Source: Sympetrum striolatum (taxonomy: Eukaryota; Arthropoda; Insecta; Odonata; Libellulidae). From it: DNA of 64,000 nucleotides. The position numbers were made by a program, and so were the translations under genes. The notes under the pieces were generated by a model that worked only from the letters and a program-made list of their open reading frames with translations, did no database searches and was not told where the DNA came from. Positions within the stretch are counted from its first letter, which is position 1. The number at the start of each line of letters is the position of its first letter. Where the stretch lies: positions 72,578,113 through 72,642,112 of the forward strand of contig OX388352.1 in NCBI GenBank assembly GCA_947579665.1, read 5' to 3'. Positions 49,826-64,000 of the stretch are shown in pieces.

Positions 49826-50036
49826 CCGGCCGTGGTGGTGGAGTGGTTAGCGTGCTTTCGCGTTATCCCACCAAACTCACGATCCCAAATTCGAAACTAA
49901 TCAGGCTGATCGGATTTTTTGTTAGGGAATGGTTGTCTGTGTACGTTGTGTGTTTGTGTTCTATGTATTATTATAATATTACGGCACAACTTAGTGGGTT
50001 CAACCTGTTTCTGTTAGGGGAATAAATAAATAAATA
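49826..50036 (+). repeat. tRNA-derived SINE with AATA tail
   Basis: ccgtggtggtggagtggtta (A-box-like) and atcccaaattcgaaactaat (B-box-like) form a tRNA-related head. A unique body ending gttaggggaataaataaata follows. The head-body-tail order is that of a SINE mobilised by a LINE with a matching 3' end. Confidence 0.75.
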
Positions 50037-50299
50037 GAAGAAGTAGGTGAGCAATATAAACATGGTATGGTACTCGAACTATACTACATATTTGTAACTA
50101 ACGCTGAAAAAAATTCTTGGAATGGAAAATAGTTTACGAATGGAAATTTAAAAAATTGGAAAATAGTTTACGAATGGAAATTTTGAAAATTTCGGAACAA
50201 TTTGCGAAAATTTCCAAATATTTTGAGGTTGTGAACAATTTGTTCCCGTGACGACCAACGTGATTGTAGAATGAATGCGTGACAAATGCAGTGGGTGGG

Positions 50300-50800
50300 C
50301 TGAAGTACTAACTAGCATTATAAAGGAAGTACAAGAATATATAGGTGACCCACTCACTAAATTAATTAATCAGCCATTTGTCACTGGAGGTTTCCCAAAC
50401 AGACTCAAGTAGTCAATCATTAAACCACTGCATAATAGTGAGTTAAATAATAATTGCTGGCAGACCCGTGCGCACGGGGGGGGGTTTTGGGGGTTCGAAC
50501 CCCCCCATGAGGATCCTTCATACAAAAAGTTCCACGAATGATGAATTGAAGATAGGATAAAATGAAATTATTTCATTTAATGTTTCATTTAGTAAACTTT
50601 TTCTTCCAAAATTTAGCGATTCTTTCAATTTTCATGTTAACATATGTCAGGACTCCTTCTTTCGTCTCGGTGAGTCACACTTTCGCGCTAAAAACCCCTC
50701 CCACGAGCAAATCCTGCGCACGGCCCTGATTGCTGGACTATTTCTCTACAATCCAGTTTCTCGAAAATAATTGATGCAGCTGCTTTCAGCAGATTGGAAT
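50300..50800 (+). pseudogene. LINE reverse-transcriptase fragment interrupted by a hAT MITE
   Basis: Before the MITE, translation gives LTSIIKEVQEYIGDPLTKLI, GGFPNRLK and SIIKPLHNSELNNN. After it, WTISLQSSFSKIIDAAAFSR. This matches the order around the finger region of LINE reverse transcriptases: PLT-LIN-F--G-FP--LK, then I-PL-K, NN-RPISLL--FSKI-E. One stop (tag) breaks the frame before the MITE. It joins directly to a Tigger relic near 50800. Confidence 0.75.
50461..50728. mobile_element. hAT-type MITE inserted in a LINE relic
   Basis: Left end CAGACCCGTGCGCACGG; right end reverse-complemented CAGGGCCGTGCGCAGGA. Perfect 8-bp target duplication ATTGCTGG at 50453-50460 and 50729-50736. Near the left end a perfect GGGGGTTCGAACCCCC palindrome sits in a G-run/C-run hairpin. 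It is non-coding, 268 bp. Insertion after the LINE fragment can be read from the uninterrupted reverse-transcriptase sense on both sides. Confidence 0.92.
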
Positions 50801-51720
50801 GCGTGCGGCGACTGTGAGGTCAAGCCGCTTCTCGTATACCACTCAGAAAACTCCATAGCCGTCAAGACGAATACAATTTTAAAGAAGGAAATACATGTAA
50901 TGTAGAGAGCAAACCCAAAGGCGTGGGTCACCAGGAAGTTTTTTTGTGGAGGGGGTCAACTTGGTCTTTGGTTCTGCCATTAAGGAACACCTTGAGGTCT
51001 ATGACTGACCCCTGTAAGCCCTTCTTGTCCTTAACAATGCTACTTGCCACACACAAAACCTTGAGGATGAAATCATCGAGAAGTTCAGCTTTATGAAGCC
51101 TACTAGGCCGCTATTTTACAGCGCATGGACCAGCAGGTGATCTCCAATTTCAAGAAACTTTTTACCAAACACTTATTTCAACGCTGTTTTGCGTTCACGG
51201 ATAGCACAAACCTCACCCTTCGAGAGTTATGGAAGGACCATTACAACATTGTCATATGCCTCCACATTATTGATATGGCTTGGAAGGGTGTTACAAAAAG
51301 GAACTTGACCTCTTTGGTTGGTTGGAAAAAGCTGTGGCTTCAGGCTGTAACTAAAAGTGACTTAGCAGAATTACCTGAAGGAAAGTCCATGGGCCTATAA
51401 GTAGATTCGGGAGATATCGAAGAGCTTGTCACCGCACACTCCGAGGAACTTACGAGGGAAGAGTTGACGGAACTACATACGCAGCAACTTATGGAATTGA
51501 GATTATCTCTTCAAGTGAGATAAAGGAAGATTTGGCGATGTGGGAAAAGGTTTCGGACTAAGTTGAAAAAATACACCCTGAAAAGGCTGCAACTGGTCGA
51601 GCAGTGGGAATATTTAATGGCACATGCCATGGACAAGTTTCTATTGAAACGCCCCACGGATGAAGGGACGAAAACGTGCCAAAAAAGAAAAGAGCTACCG
51701 TAGAATAAAATAAAGTTAAG
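50800..51720 (+). pseudogene. Tigger1-like transposase relic
   Basis: Piecewise translation gives the C-terminal half of a Tigger-type transposase: VKPLLVYHSEN and NPKAWVTRKFF (50815-50945), LNNATCHTQNLEDEI in the second-Asp region with Asp replaced by Asn (about 51030-51075), MDQQVISNFKKLF with the third acidic residue (51125-51163), and LTLRELWKDHYNIVICL. Then come AWKGVTKRNLTS and GDIEELVTAHSEEL with LTREELTELH. Stops and frameshifts separate the pieces. It resembles vertebrate Tigger1 more closely than the element at 10.8 kb does. Not functional. Confidence 0.85.
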
Positions 51721-51749
51721 CACGAAAGAGCAGAAAGAAAAAATTAATA

Positions 51750-52300
51750 CGTAAGTACCATACGCTAATCTGCTTTGCCAATATGTTTATTTCTTTAAAT
51801 TAACTTTTATCAGGTTTTATTTTATTTGCATCCAATATGTGTTCATTATAAATATATTTTGCGGTGGTTATGGTTATATTATGTGGGAAACATTTAACAA
51901 TAAAATTGGGATTATTTATGGTATATTATCTCTCTTGTATCTCTCTTTTGCCATAACAAGACATTTGTCACAATTTCAAGAAAATTAAAATTCCGTTCCA
52001 TGCCGGCCACTGAAGTATGTATCAATCAATCAATCAATTCGTTTCCTCGGAACACTTTTTTGCAACTTTATTTGCTTGGAGTCTGGAATTATTCTGGTGT
52101 AAATAAAACAAAGAATCTCTTTGTCTCCTTTTTTGCGTTTAATTTTATTTATTATTTTTATTATATCACATGTAATTGGGTAGTTTCGTATCTGTTTGTG
52201 ATAAATAATAAATATTATTATTATTATTAGATGAACGATTTTTTGAGGCACATTCCGACAAATCAGAGAGTTGATATTTAAAAATAGCTTGAAGTCGTGC
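51750..52300. other. AT-rich intergenic DNA with ATT microsatellite
   Basis: A caat repeat occurs at about 52022-52037 and an att run at 52205-52228. Frames on both strands (52000-52230, 52030-52251) come from these. Confidence 0.5.
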
Positions 52301-52309
52301 GTATCCTCC

Positions 52310-52660
52310 GAAATCTACTAAGACATCTTCATCTTGGTTCGACGCTAGGTCAGGATAAATATTCTACGTAAGAAATACACGTTAGGTTCATTTTCAGCGT
52401 TTGTAGGCTTCATTTAATTTAAAGAATTAAATTGGAAATAATGGTCGAACGAAGTGGACACAAGAATGGTCATCGAATGAAGATTTTTATATTGGCTATG
52501 TAATATCTTTATCGATTCGAAATTACGAGAACTATGGCAAAATGAACGAAAATTTTGTAAAATTTCTTCGTAGTAATCAGATTGAATTATTATTATTATT
52601 AATCCGAGATCATGCGTTTTCTCATTAGAATACACGGGGATTTTAACTCAATATCGAACG
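52310..52660 (+). repeat. Dispersed repeat R2, copy 2
   Basis: This is a diverged relative of 41825-42250 in the same orientation, with shared ordered words including taagaaatacacgttaggtt and aattaaattggaaataatgg. Confidence 0.6.
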
Positions 52661-53445
52661 ATAAGGACAAATGTCATAATTTATGAAAATAACTCTTTTT
52701 ACTGAGATTTCAACATATACCAACTATGATGCATGAATAGTCGGAACAAATCTACGGCCATTGTGTAGTTCTTTCGAAGAAGTTTTAAGGCACTTCCCGG
52801 TAGGATAGTGTATTCAGAATCACGGAGGTATCAGAAGAGGCGCTCTTCAACATAAATAATCATATAGCATTTCCCGAGGATATGGAAATCCATAACCCGG
52901 CATGTGATCAGCAGTCATGAAAATATTTTACGACGCAGTTTACCTGTTCCCTGATTGTTCTTTGTTGGACGCCAGAATGGATTTTCACATAGAGTAATTT
53001 GGGTTCTTATGTCATAAACTCTCAAACCAAATAGACCTGTGCAAAGTCCATTACTTTTAGCCCATGGATGGGGTAAAATCGAATCGTGGCTTGTTTTGCC
53101 CCGCGGTACGTTTCTGTAATGTAATGGCGATTTTAAGTTACTAACAACAGAGTTGGAATTCAATGTTACACCAAAGTAAACTATTAAAGCCACCGAACTG
53201 AGGAGTGAATTTACCAATAGTGAGTCTTCGAACCCTTAGAACGCAGAATGCAATCTTCTCAACGTCTACGTAAACGTCAAGTGAAAAAGATTCTTAAAAC
53301 TTTCCGGAAAATACTGCAACGTAGTTACGCGCCTGGAAGGAAAGGGAACTAGCTCCGCATACACTATAATGACTGTTGCTCAACTATTTAGCATGAAAGC
53401 AGCATCAATCACAAAAATTCTAAGGGTGTGGGCTTAAGGGGAGGG

Positions 53446-53529
53446 CTTAGTCCTCGGCTCTCTCCCATTCTCCCCTGTGTGTATATGACACACGCATAGG
53501 GGAGAATGGGGGAAAGCTGGTAGGCTAAG
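53446..53529. repeat. Long imperfect hairpin
   Basis: tctcccattctcccct at 53461 pairs with aggggagaatggggga at 53498. Inside lies gtgtgt/acacac, and outside a further cttag/ctaag pair. The total is an 84-base foldback. Confidence 0.85.
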
Positions 53530-54291
53530 CAATACGACTTCTATAAAGTCTGCTAAATTTTGAAATTTTTGGAATGAAAATTTTTATTTACTACTATATT
53601 GTTGGTAGTTTAATGTATAAAATATATATGAATATACAAATTTAAAAAGTCGGTAAAGAATTATAATACAAGACCCTTACACATACTCGTTTTCACCGAC
53701 TCCTGGGATAATGCCGGGAGGAGGATCCCAGGAGGAGGAGGATTGATGCATTTCTTGTGGCAAAATTGTACTAGCGCTTATAAGCACTTATAAGTGTAAA
53801 TAGCAATAGAGAATTAAAAATAAAATACAACTCTACACAAAAAAACCGAAGATTGGGATTTCTGGAAGATTAAAAAAATTACTTTATTCAGTAAATAAAG
53901 TAAATTTAAGTTGCCCCGACTTATTGGCAGTTTTAGTGTAACAATTAAAAGCAATGTTTTGGAGCACCATTACCCTATGGCGTCCTACCGGAGCTACTAG
54001 ATACATTAAACTAAGGCTTAATTAGAGAATTACTAAACTATTATGGCTAAATAATCGAATTTTAATTAGTTGCAATACTTACATTGGCGAACAAACTCAA
54101 AAAATTGAAAACTAACTGCATTGAAAACTTTGACCTACTTTAACTCTGCTACACGTAATATGGCGGAATGGTGGCGGTCGCGCAGTTAGTTCTTGTAGTT
54201 GATGCAAAGAGTTAGGCACCGACCAAACCACACCAAACCAAACAAACCCTTTTGCTGATACACTACCTACGGGAGCTACCCCATTCTCCCC
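53498..54291. mobile_element. Possible inverted-repeat element, GGGGAGAATGGGG ends
   Basis: Left end aggggagaatgggg...tggtaggc; right end reverse-complemented ggggagaatggggtagctcc then cgtagg. It has no open frame with a domain. An internal cctaccggagctac at about 53980 echoes the right end. No target duplication is evident, so the ends and superfamily are uncertain. Confidence 0.45.
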
Positions 54292-54294
54292 GAC

Positions 54295-55292
54295 ATATGA
54301 GAAAAATAAAAATCCTTATTTCGATTTGCTTAAGTTCAGATAGTCACCAAATTTTAAACAATTTCGGATCTGAAGAAATGCTTCACATAATAATAACATA
54401 TTTTCAAGAAAACCTGTTTTCATTGAGTAAGCATGTAATAATGTAAACTGGAATAAGTTTATGCAGTACAAATTTGCCTTGCCTTCGCATGTTCCACTTT
54501 GGTCAATTTATGAAAAAAAAACTATCTTTAGTTATATTTCTTCGAAAAATTCATCTTTGAAGAATTGATTTTCTAAATATTGACTTTTGAAGAATCATTT
54601 TTCTAAGAATATAACTTCTATTGAAAGAGAGACACCCAAGTAACTGTATTTAGAGCTACTGCCAATGGCCCTCTTTTATTTACTCCAAAAGAGCACGCAT
54701 GTTATCTCCTTCGACCTTTGATATATCACTGATATCGGCGCAGGATTTATGGTACTGCTCTAATAGCCTAACCCTTGGTCTTTTACCATAATCAAGAGAT
54801 GCATAGGAATATTGGAATCTGTTTATAAGTAACCATTTGTCGACGCGAGCTGCGCGGAAGTTCGAAATGTACTCTCGGTAAGTGTAGCTACACTTTTAAA
54901 ACAGCCATCATCGAGAAATTCAATTCATCGATCTTACTTATCAAATTTGTTTTCCTTCTTTTAACGAGCATAATTTCCAACAGCATACGAGGGAGATAAA
55001 GGAATAAAAGTCACCAAAAACAGGGTGGATAGTTTTAAAAATAAGCTGTAACGGTCAACGTGAGAGTTTTTGGAGAAATTTCTGTGGCTGAGATTTCGAA
55101 AATTGCTTAGCGACCTAAAAATAAAAAAATCGCTCACAAAAATATCATTTTCGTTAAAATGAAATTTAAATTTAATCCATTTTTAAGTTATTTAATTCTT
55201 TACAGCCATACAGTACATATAAGAATAAACCATATTTAAAACAACTTTGTCATTTAAAGAGATTTGCTTGCATTTTCAGGTTATTTCTAAAA
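54295..55292. other. Upstream region of the carboxylesterase
   Basis: AT-rich. A pyrimidine-rich stretch ending cattttcag at 55279 lies just before the start codon, so a 5' UTR intron acceptor is possible. I see no clear TATA box. The frame at 54252-54446 has no motif. Confidence 0.35.
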
Positions 55293-58719
<3,427 letters not shown>

Positions 58720-58994
58720 TAGTCTAATTTTTATAGCAATAATAATAGGTCTTTGCAATAGCTGAAAGCCATTTTACAAAATAAATTATAATATTTTTTA
58801 GAGAATAGGTATATGATAAATAGAAACATAATAATACAATAAAATGAATAAAATCTAAGTTCTCTGGCTATACTTCGTGGAACAACAGAAATGATAAACA
58901 AACTTGGTAATTTCCACAATAAAACTTTAATCAACGACCGGTTTCAGCTATCTTCAATCTTGAGCAGTCAAAAAATTAAGAAGATAATTAATCC

Positions 58995-59225
58995 TTTGAG
59001 GAGGTTCCTCTACATCACTTTGTTTGGCTGGTGCCTCAATGAGGCCGAGGCAATGGACAATGCCGCTAGCCGGATGAAACCATACCGCCCTTGCCTATAA
59101 AGTTCCCAAAACGGCATGTTAAATTGTTCTGCCTTGGTAGCTTAGTTGGCTAAAGCATACTCCCAGAAAGAGGAAGATCCTCGGTTCAGTTCCCAGCCTC
59201 AGTGGACTTTTTTTCCTGTCAATTT
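58995..59225 (+). repeat. tRNA-related SINE, copy 5 (plus)
   Basis: It contains gcctcaatgagg, gcaatggacaatgccgc and aaacggcatgtt, then ccttggtagcttagttggct (A-box-like) and gatcctcggttcagttcc (B-box-like), ending tccttgggt. Same module order as the copies at 5.4 and 9.05 kb. Confidence 0.75.
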
Positions 59226-60167
59226 CTCCTTGGGTTTTTAATCATTATCATTTGCTTTATGTAAAAATTATCTAAGATATCTAACTCACAAAACATAATT
59301 AGTGTTATTTGAAGGGAACTTGCAAAAATTTTAAAGTGATCAGTTGATGACATTAAATTTCTTAAGAAATAAATGGTGCAATAATAATCAGTCAGGAAGC
59401 ATATTTTAACATTAATAATAGAATTGAATTAATGGTGGTTTCCTATTTTTTCCCTCCTATCTCTGACAGAGATGCCTCCAAAGGATTCCAGTCAAAGTAT
59501 TGTAAAGGTGGATATTGTTTCTTAATTTTCACTGGCTTTTCTTTTCATGTTTTTCTTCTAGTATTTCGGTATTTATTATATTTATAGGCAAATGATTTAA
59601 ATACTAATAGAATAAATAATACATACGTAAAATTATGTTATGAAACCCCTTAGGGTCCATTAGCAGTTAAAATTGTATGCAAAATTTGACTAGAATCACC
59701 TAATAACATAGATAGGCTCTATAAGATCCAGACCTCTCTCTCTCTCCAGCTCTCAGGATTTCTGCTGGATGCTAAGCATCAGTTACGGCACAGTACTTTT
59801 CCAGTCATTTACCAGTTACATCTCTTACAGTATTAAATGCTTTTTCTTTTCATCCAATTTTTACATTATGGTTTTCTGAAATAATGATGGAGGCTATAGT
59901 TTTCAGGATGCTTTGGCTGAATTTTACTAGTTGAGCAATTTTCTGTTTGCTTTACTTACTGACTTTACTGGCAAACAATTGCATGTACATCAATGTTGGA
60001 TATATTCCATGAAATCAAACTGAAAATGTGAAGGACAATTTTGTTTATTACATGAATAACATAAAAAGTATCCTAGAAACTTTTCAGAGTTCTACTGGAT
60101 GTCAGAAAGTTTATTTACTTACCTCTCCTTTAAGCAGAAATCAACAGAAAAAAGATTTACATACGGG

Positions 60168-60225
60168 GGGACATGGGCGTCGCCAGGGGGGGGCAGGGGG
60201 GGGCAGCTGCCCCCCCCTAGAGACA
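60168..60225 (+). repeat. G-tract/C-tract hairpin, possible hAT end
   Basis: catgggcgtcgccagg is followed by G-runs and a ggcagctgcc palindrome with a C-run. It is like hAT-type termini in arthropods, but no matching right end is found. Confidence 0.35.
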
Positions 60226-60350
60226 CATTCGTATTTTGGTTCGGGATGTGTTGTAGAAACAATTTTTAGGCACGAGCGTATTTGAAAAGAATTTAGACCC
60301 AAAACAAAGTCAAGTGTTGGCACGTGTAAACACCAGTGATGGGAAAAGTA

Positions 60351-61282
60351 CTGTATTTGACGGCATATAAGACGCACCGGCATATAAGACGCACCCTCAT
60401 TAAGTTGGCCACTCACAAGGAAAAAAAAGTTTTAATAGTCCATGCGAAAGCGCGGTACCACAATAACTTAAAATGTTGTTTCTTTTAGTTGTCACGTTTC
60501 GTAAAAGCCAAATATTAACACAATCAAAGAAATAATGTCAAAAAGCCAAATATTAAATGCAATTACCAAAGATATTTAGTACTAAGAAAATTTAACAAAC
60601 GGAAGCTATTTTGACATTATATATTTCAATAATTGAACGGCAAGCAATCGAACAAAATTCAAAATAAAGCAGAAACAATATTTATTATGACAGATTTGGG
60701 GAAAACATATTATGTTTATGTTTTTTAGCAGTCTTCAATTGATTTTCCTGCAGTCGCCAAGTACCTACGTATCATTTTTTCGGTAGGTGGTGGACCAAAA
60801 TGCCTTGCTGCTGCTCTGTTTCCATGCACTTTAGCGTAATTTAACACTCATAGTTTATGTTGAATAGTGTAGTTTACTCTATTATTTCCTGTAGTCATAT
60901 TTCCGAGGGTGTTTTTTTAAACAAATAGTTTTACTCAGCAAGAAGAGGACACACTGTTTTGTTATGATCAGCAGGGTTGCGAGATCCAAACCTGAAAATA
61001 CCGCGATACCGCTACCAGATCGCGCTAAAATAGTCCAAATCCACCCAATGTTCATTTTCTAACTACATGTTGGAAGCTCATAATAAGTAATACCAAAGTC
61101 ATAATCAGAGTATAACTGATATAATGGAGCCGAAATAGGTAGTATAGACCATCTGGGCTAAAAATAGCATTCAGTATTGAAAGTTAACCTGTAGAGGTTG
61201 AACCTTCACATATAAGACGCAGGGAAATTTTTCGAGACATAATTTAGGAAAAAAGGTGCGTCTTATATGCCGTCAAATACGG
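60351..61282. mobile_element. Tigger/pogo-type MITE with TA target duplication
   Basis: The left end CTGTATTTGACGGCATATAA and the right end reverse-complemented CCGTATTTGACGGCATATAA share about 28 bp with one mismatch and are flanked by TA (60349-60350, 61283-61284). In the left arm ggcatataagacgcacc is tandemly duplicated, and the reverse of it occurs again at the right. It is 932 bp with no transposase. The start resembles the CCGTATTTTC end of the element at 10840. Confidence 0.85.
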
Positions 61283-61611
61283 TACTTCCTCGTAGGAAAT
61301 ACATTTATACCTCCAGCGCAGCACAAATATTTCAACAATACTTTGCAGCAGAGTCAACAGCCATCCCTCCTTTCCTTCGCCCCTTCCTTCCCAAAAGAAG
61401 AAAAGTTCGGTTTCAGGGTGAACAATGTAGTTAGAACTGCCTCTCGATGCGATCAGCGCGCGAGGTTATGCGATTATGTACTTTCTCTCAAGCTTCCTTG
61501 AGTATCGTCCGACAATCGCCAGCAGAAGACAAAGGATTCAGTTTTTTGCGTTTTCCCTTCCAAATGGACGTGAGAAAGTTTTGCGGTGAGTATTTTGCAT
61601 ATAGGCCCAAG

Positions 61612-61675
61612 CAGTGGCGTAGCGAGGGGGGGGAGTTTAGGGGTTCAAACCCCCCCCCCCCCCCTCAAGAGTCAA
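61612..61675 (+). repeat. CAGTGGCGTAGCGAGG G-tract repeat
   Basis: cagtggcgtagcgagg precedes a G-run, aggggttcaaaccccc and a long C-run. It looks like the left end of a hAT-type MITE, but no matching right end is present. Confidence 0.4.
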
Positions 61676-62095
61676 GTCCTATGACTAGCTCTGTGCTTTT
61701 TTCTGCTGAAGAGTACAAAACCCCAATCATTTGCTTGATAAATTTAGTGAAAGCTTTGCATGCCAGTAAATATGGCTCCGTTTACAGCTAAGTTGATGTT
61801 TTCGGTAGCAGAGCAGGCCTAGAGCCGACATCGATATCAATGGGACGCTACGAGTGTTTCGCGCACAATGTTCAACGCATGCACTTCTTAACCATATCCT
61901 TTTGTTTGATGACCATAAGATAAGATTCCCATGAGAAGAATTCGAAAGTGCTGATTCGTTTACTCCTAGCAAAAACACAAGGGAAAATTCAAGAAGTAAT
62001 TCGAAACTTACACCCTGAAAACAGAGATTAAGATTACGTTTGAGAGACAAACAGGTTGATAAAACGCCCAGTTAGATCTGTTGCATGTGACTGAA

Positions 62096-63047
62096 CAGTC
62101 ACTCCATGCCAAGTGGTCTGATTTCAGAGAAGTGCCCCGCTCGACCATCACGGATTTCAATGAAATTTTGTATGAACATTCACACATATCTCTTATGAAC
62201 TTTTGTAAAGTTTTACTTGATGAAAAACCAAGTGTACTTTTTTAAGAGGTTTGAAACATGCTCTTTCAAATGAAAATAATTTACTAGAGTATCGAAAAGT
62301 TCTTTCTTTTCTAAGAGCGGGCAGAAAATAACCTATTTTTGCCGTTTTTACAAATGTCATCCTCATAGTTGTCCCTATTTTTAGGGCCTTATATGCTCGA
62401 GATGAAAAACTAGATATACTTTTTTAGAGGGTTGAAATCATTCTCTATTTAATAAAAATTTTTCGAAAGAAATTCCAGAGGGTCTTTTTTTGTAAAAGCA
62501 GGGTACAAATAGCCTATTTTTGGCTTTTTTACAAAAATTGTTAAATGTTGACTCAATTTTTAAAATAATGGAAAGTACTAGGAATATGAAATTTTATATT
62601 TATAAACTATGTATTTATATGTTATCATGCGATAAGTTTCACTTTGATTATATCATTTCTTCTTGAAATATAAAAAGCCAAAGTTTTAATTTTTTGGGCC
62701 AGTTTTGCACAGAATTTTCTGCAAGGAGGTCGCTCTTACAGTTATTTTTATTACTTTGTTTAATAGAGTGCAAAAAGTTGTTTAAGATAACCAAAGTGTG
62801 TTTACTTCATAAAACAATTCTCTGAGATACAACGCCTCAAAGTTACTGAAAACTCATAGTCATGTTGAAGAAGGCAGCGACACGGGGTCAAACAATCTTC
62901 TATATCTCAGCAAGTATACCATCGGCGAAAGTAAAACTTTACAAATGTTCATAAGAGATATGTGTGAATGTCCATACAAAATTTCATCGAAATCCGTGAT
63001 GGTCGAGCGGGGACCACTAGACCACTTGGCATGGAATGGCCCTGTTT
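62096..63047. mobile_element. Long-TIR element, about 130-bp inverted ends
   Basis: The left end CAGTCACTCCATGCCAAGTG and the right end reverse-complemented CAGGGCCATTCCATGCCAAG are followed by about 100 bases of inverted match (ccgctcgaccatcacggat, cacacatatctcttatgaac). Internally two similar segments, about 182 bases apart (62219-62355 and 62401-62540), form an imperfect direct duplication. No clear target duplication is seen and no transposase is encoded. Confidence 0.8.
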
Positions 63048-63378
63048 TAAGGGTGTGAATGCAAAGCTAGGCTCGTGAATAGTGCATTTGAGAAATTCAC
63101 AGGGAACAGTTCGAAGGAGAGTTAAGTTTGGATTTCATAAGATACAGATGGACATCCAAAAATTCCTTTCACAGTCCGCTAATAGCTCGAGGCCTCTATC
63201 GGGATAACGTAAGTTAATGTCTATGTAGTTTTTTGTAAAATGGCCATTATTAGTTGCATAAATTAGGATTGTATTATTTTAGGGCTGTTATCGGAGGGCA
63301 CATCTCAAGATGAGTTTAGCGACAATTGCAAAGGAACTGGTTCCTTTGTTAAGCATTCTGGACGATTAAAAGTCTGTA

Positions 63379-63520
63379 CAGTAGAATCTTCATTACTCGG
63401 GATGATATAAAATATACTGATCCTTATTTTACAATTACCCGTTAATTTGCAGTATAGTTACGAAAATAATTCAATAACCGGGCTTCCGTAGAAATTTGTA
63501 AAAGTATTGGAGCAATACTG
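63379..63520. mobile_element. Possible short TA-flanked MITE
   Basis: The sequence begins TA-CAGTAGAATC and ends GCAATACTG-TA. The inverted ends match over only the first five bases, so it is a weak call. Confidence 0.3.
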
Positions 63521-63604
63521 TACAATATCAGTGAAAATTAATTTTCGAAGATATTATTAATAATATACCATTTTGGAAGCAAATCAGTCAGCTGAAAGGT
63601 ATTG

Positions 63605-63623
63605 TGCGCGTAAGTTACGCGCA
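63605..63623. repeat. Perfect 19-bp interrupted palindrome
   Basis: The half-site TGCGCGTAA is repeated inverted around one G. Confidence 0.85.
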
Positions 63624-64000
63624 TATTTATCGGAACTGTGACTTGATGACTTGAAATAAATTTGAGGAACTTTTAAAACTGTGACTTTAATTCTTCAGCT
63701 TCATTTTCGATGCAGCCATTTTTTTCTCTTGTGATAGAATCCCACGAATCTCATATCTGGTTATGCAATGCCCATTCAAAATTTCAATTCGTGGAAACTT
63801 TTGTTTCCTTTGAACACTCAGTGCGTAAGACTGGGTTTTGTATCATCTCTCTGCTGGTTAAACCGCCTATTAATTAGTCTAAATAATTGTAAGTTGACGT
63901 CTTCATTTTTTCCACCTTGGTATATAACTTGATTTCTGCAAATTCAATTATAATATCAACTATAATCAAGAGTCTACAGAATATTTTAATGCAGCCAAAT

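Noticed and set aside
52915..53217. 100-codon minus-strand frame starting with a hydrophobic stretch
   Set aside because: A signal-like start alone is weak evidence; no splice sites, neighbours or domain support it.

Overview
This 64 kb window is AT-rich eukaryotic nuclear DNA with introns and dense transposon debris. It has no operons, no Shine-Dalgarno sites and no CRISPR. An insect is the best guess. The evidence is a secreted type-B carboxylesterase of the insect kind (Ser nucleophile in GLSAGG), tRNA-derived SINEs, Tigger/pogo, hAT and piggyBac-type DNA transposons, and non-LTR retroelement fragments. I cannot name the species.

Left block (about 1-21.6 kb). A minus-strand gene appears to start with an ATG exon at 21573-21478, followed by a 45-nt exon at 19061-19017. 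An Arg/Ser-rich exon at 1567-1480 may be a later exon of the same gene. I do not recognise the protein, and linking these exons is inference. The rest is AT-rich intron-like DNA holding a Tigger-type transposon with decayed transposase (10840-12452), a hAT-type MITE with a perfect 8-bp target duplication (13902-14148), and several copies of one tRNA-related SINE.

Middle block (about 21.6-55.2 kb). This is intergenic between two divergently oriented genes and is built mostly of repeats. It holds a piggyBac-like TTAA element (22822-23672), a hAT MITE (25663-25951), and a large inverted pair of one repeat (26.1-26.75 and 28.93-29.5 kb). It also holds two arrays of about 167-bp units that each carry an antisense tRNA B-box-like motif (26.8-27.7 and 48.1-49.3 kb). 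Other contents are LINE pieces at 31.6-32.4, 33.9-34.2, 35.1-35.5 and 50.3-50.8 kb, a 15-bp minisatellite (34.73-34.89 kb), Tigger relics at 45.7-46.4 and 50.8-51.7 kb, a TG-rich inverted-repeat element (43.85-44.58 kb) and a purine-strand minisatellite (49.37-49.74 kb). One weak hypothetical exon lies at 37.1-37.4 kb on the minus strand.

Right block (about 55.2-64 kb). Four in-phase exons of the plus-strand carboxylesterase lie at 55293-58666: signal peptide, EDCL motif, HGGAF oxyanion hole and GLSAGG nucleophile elbow. The reading frame is intact. The Glu and His of the triad and the C-terminal half are not visible, so the gene probably runs off the right edge. Beyond 58.7 kb lie a SINE copy, a Tigger-type MITE (60351-61282), two G-tract repeats and a 0.95 kb inverted-repeat element (62096-63047).

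The most unusual features are the nucleosome-length tRNA-like arrays, which differ between copies by one dimer, and the nested insertions at 50.3-51.7 kb and 32.1-32.4 kb. I found no new enzymatic system that I can support.
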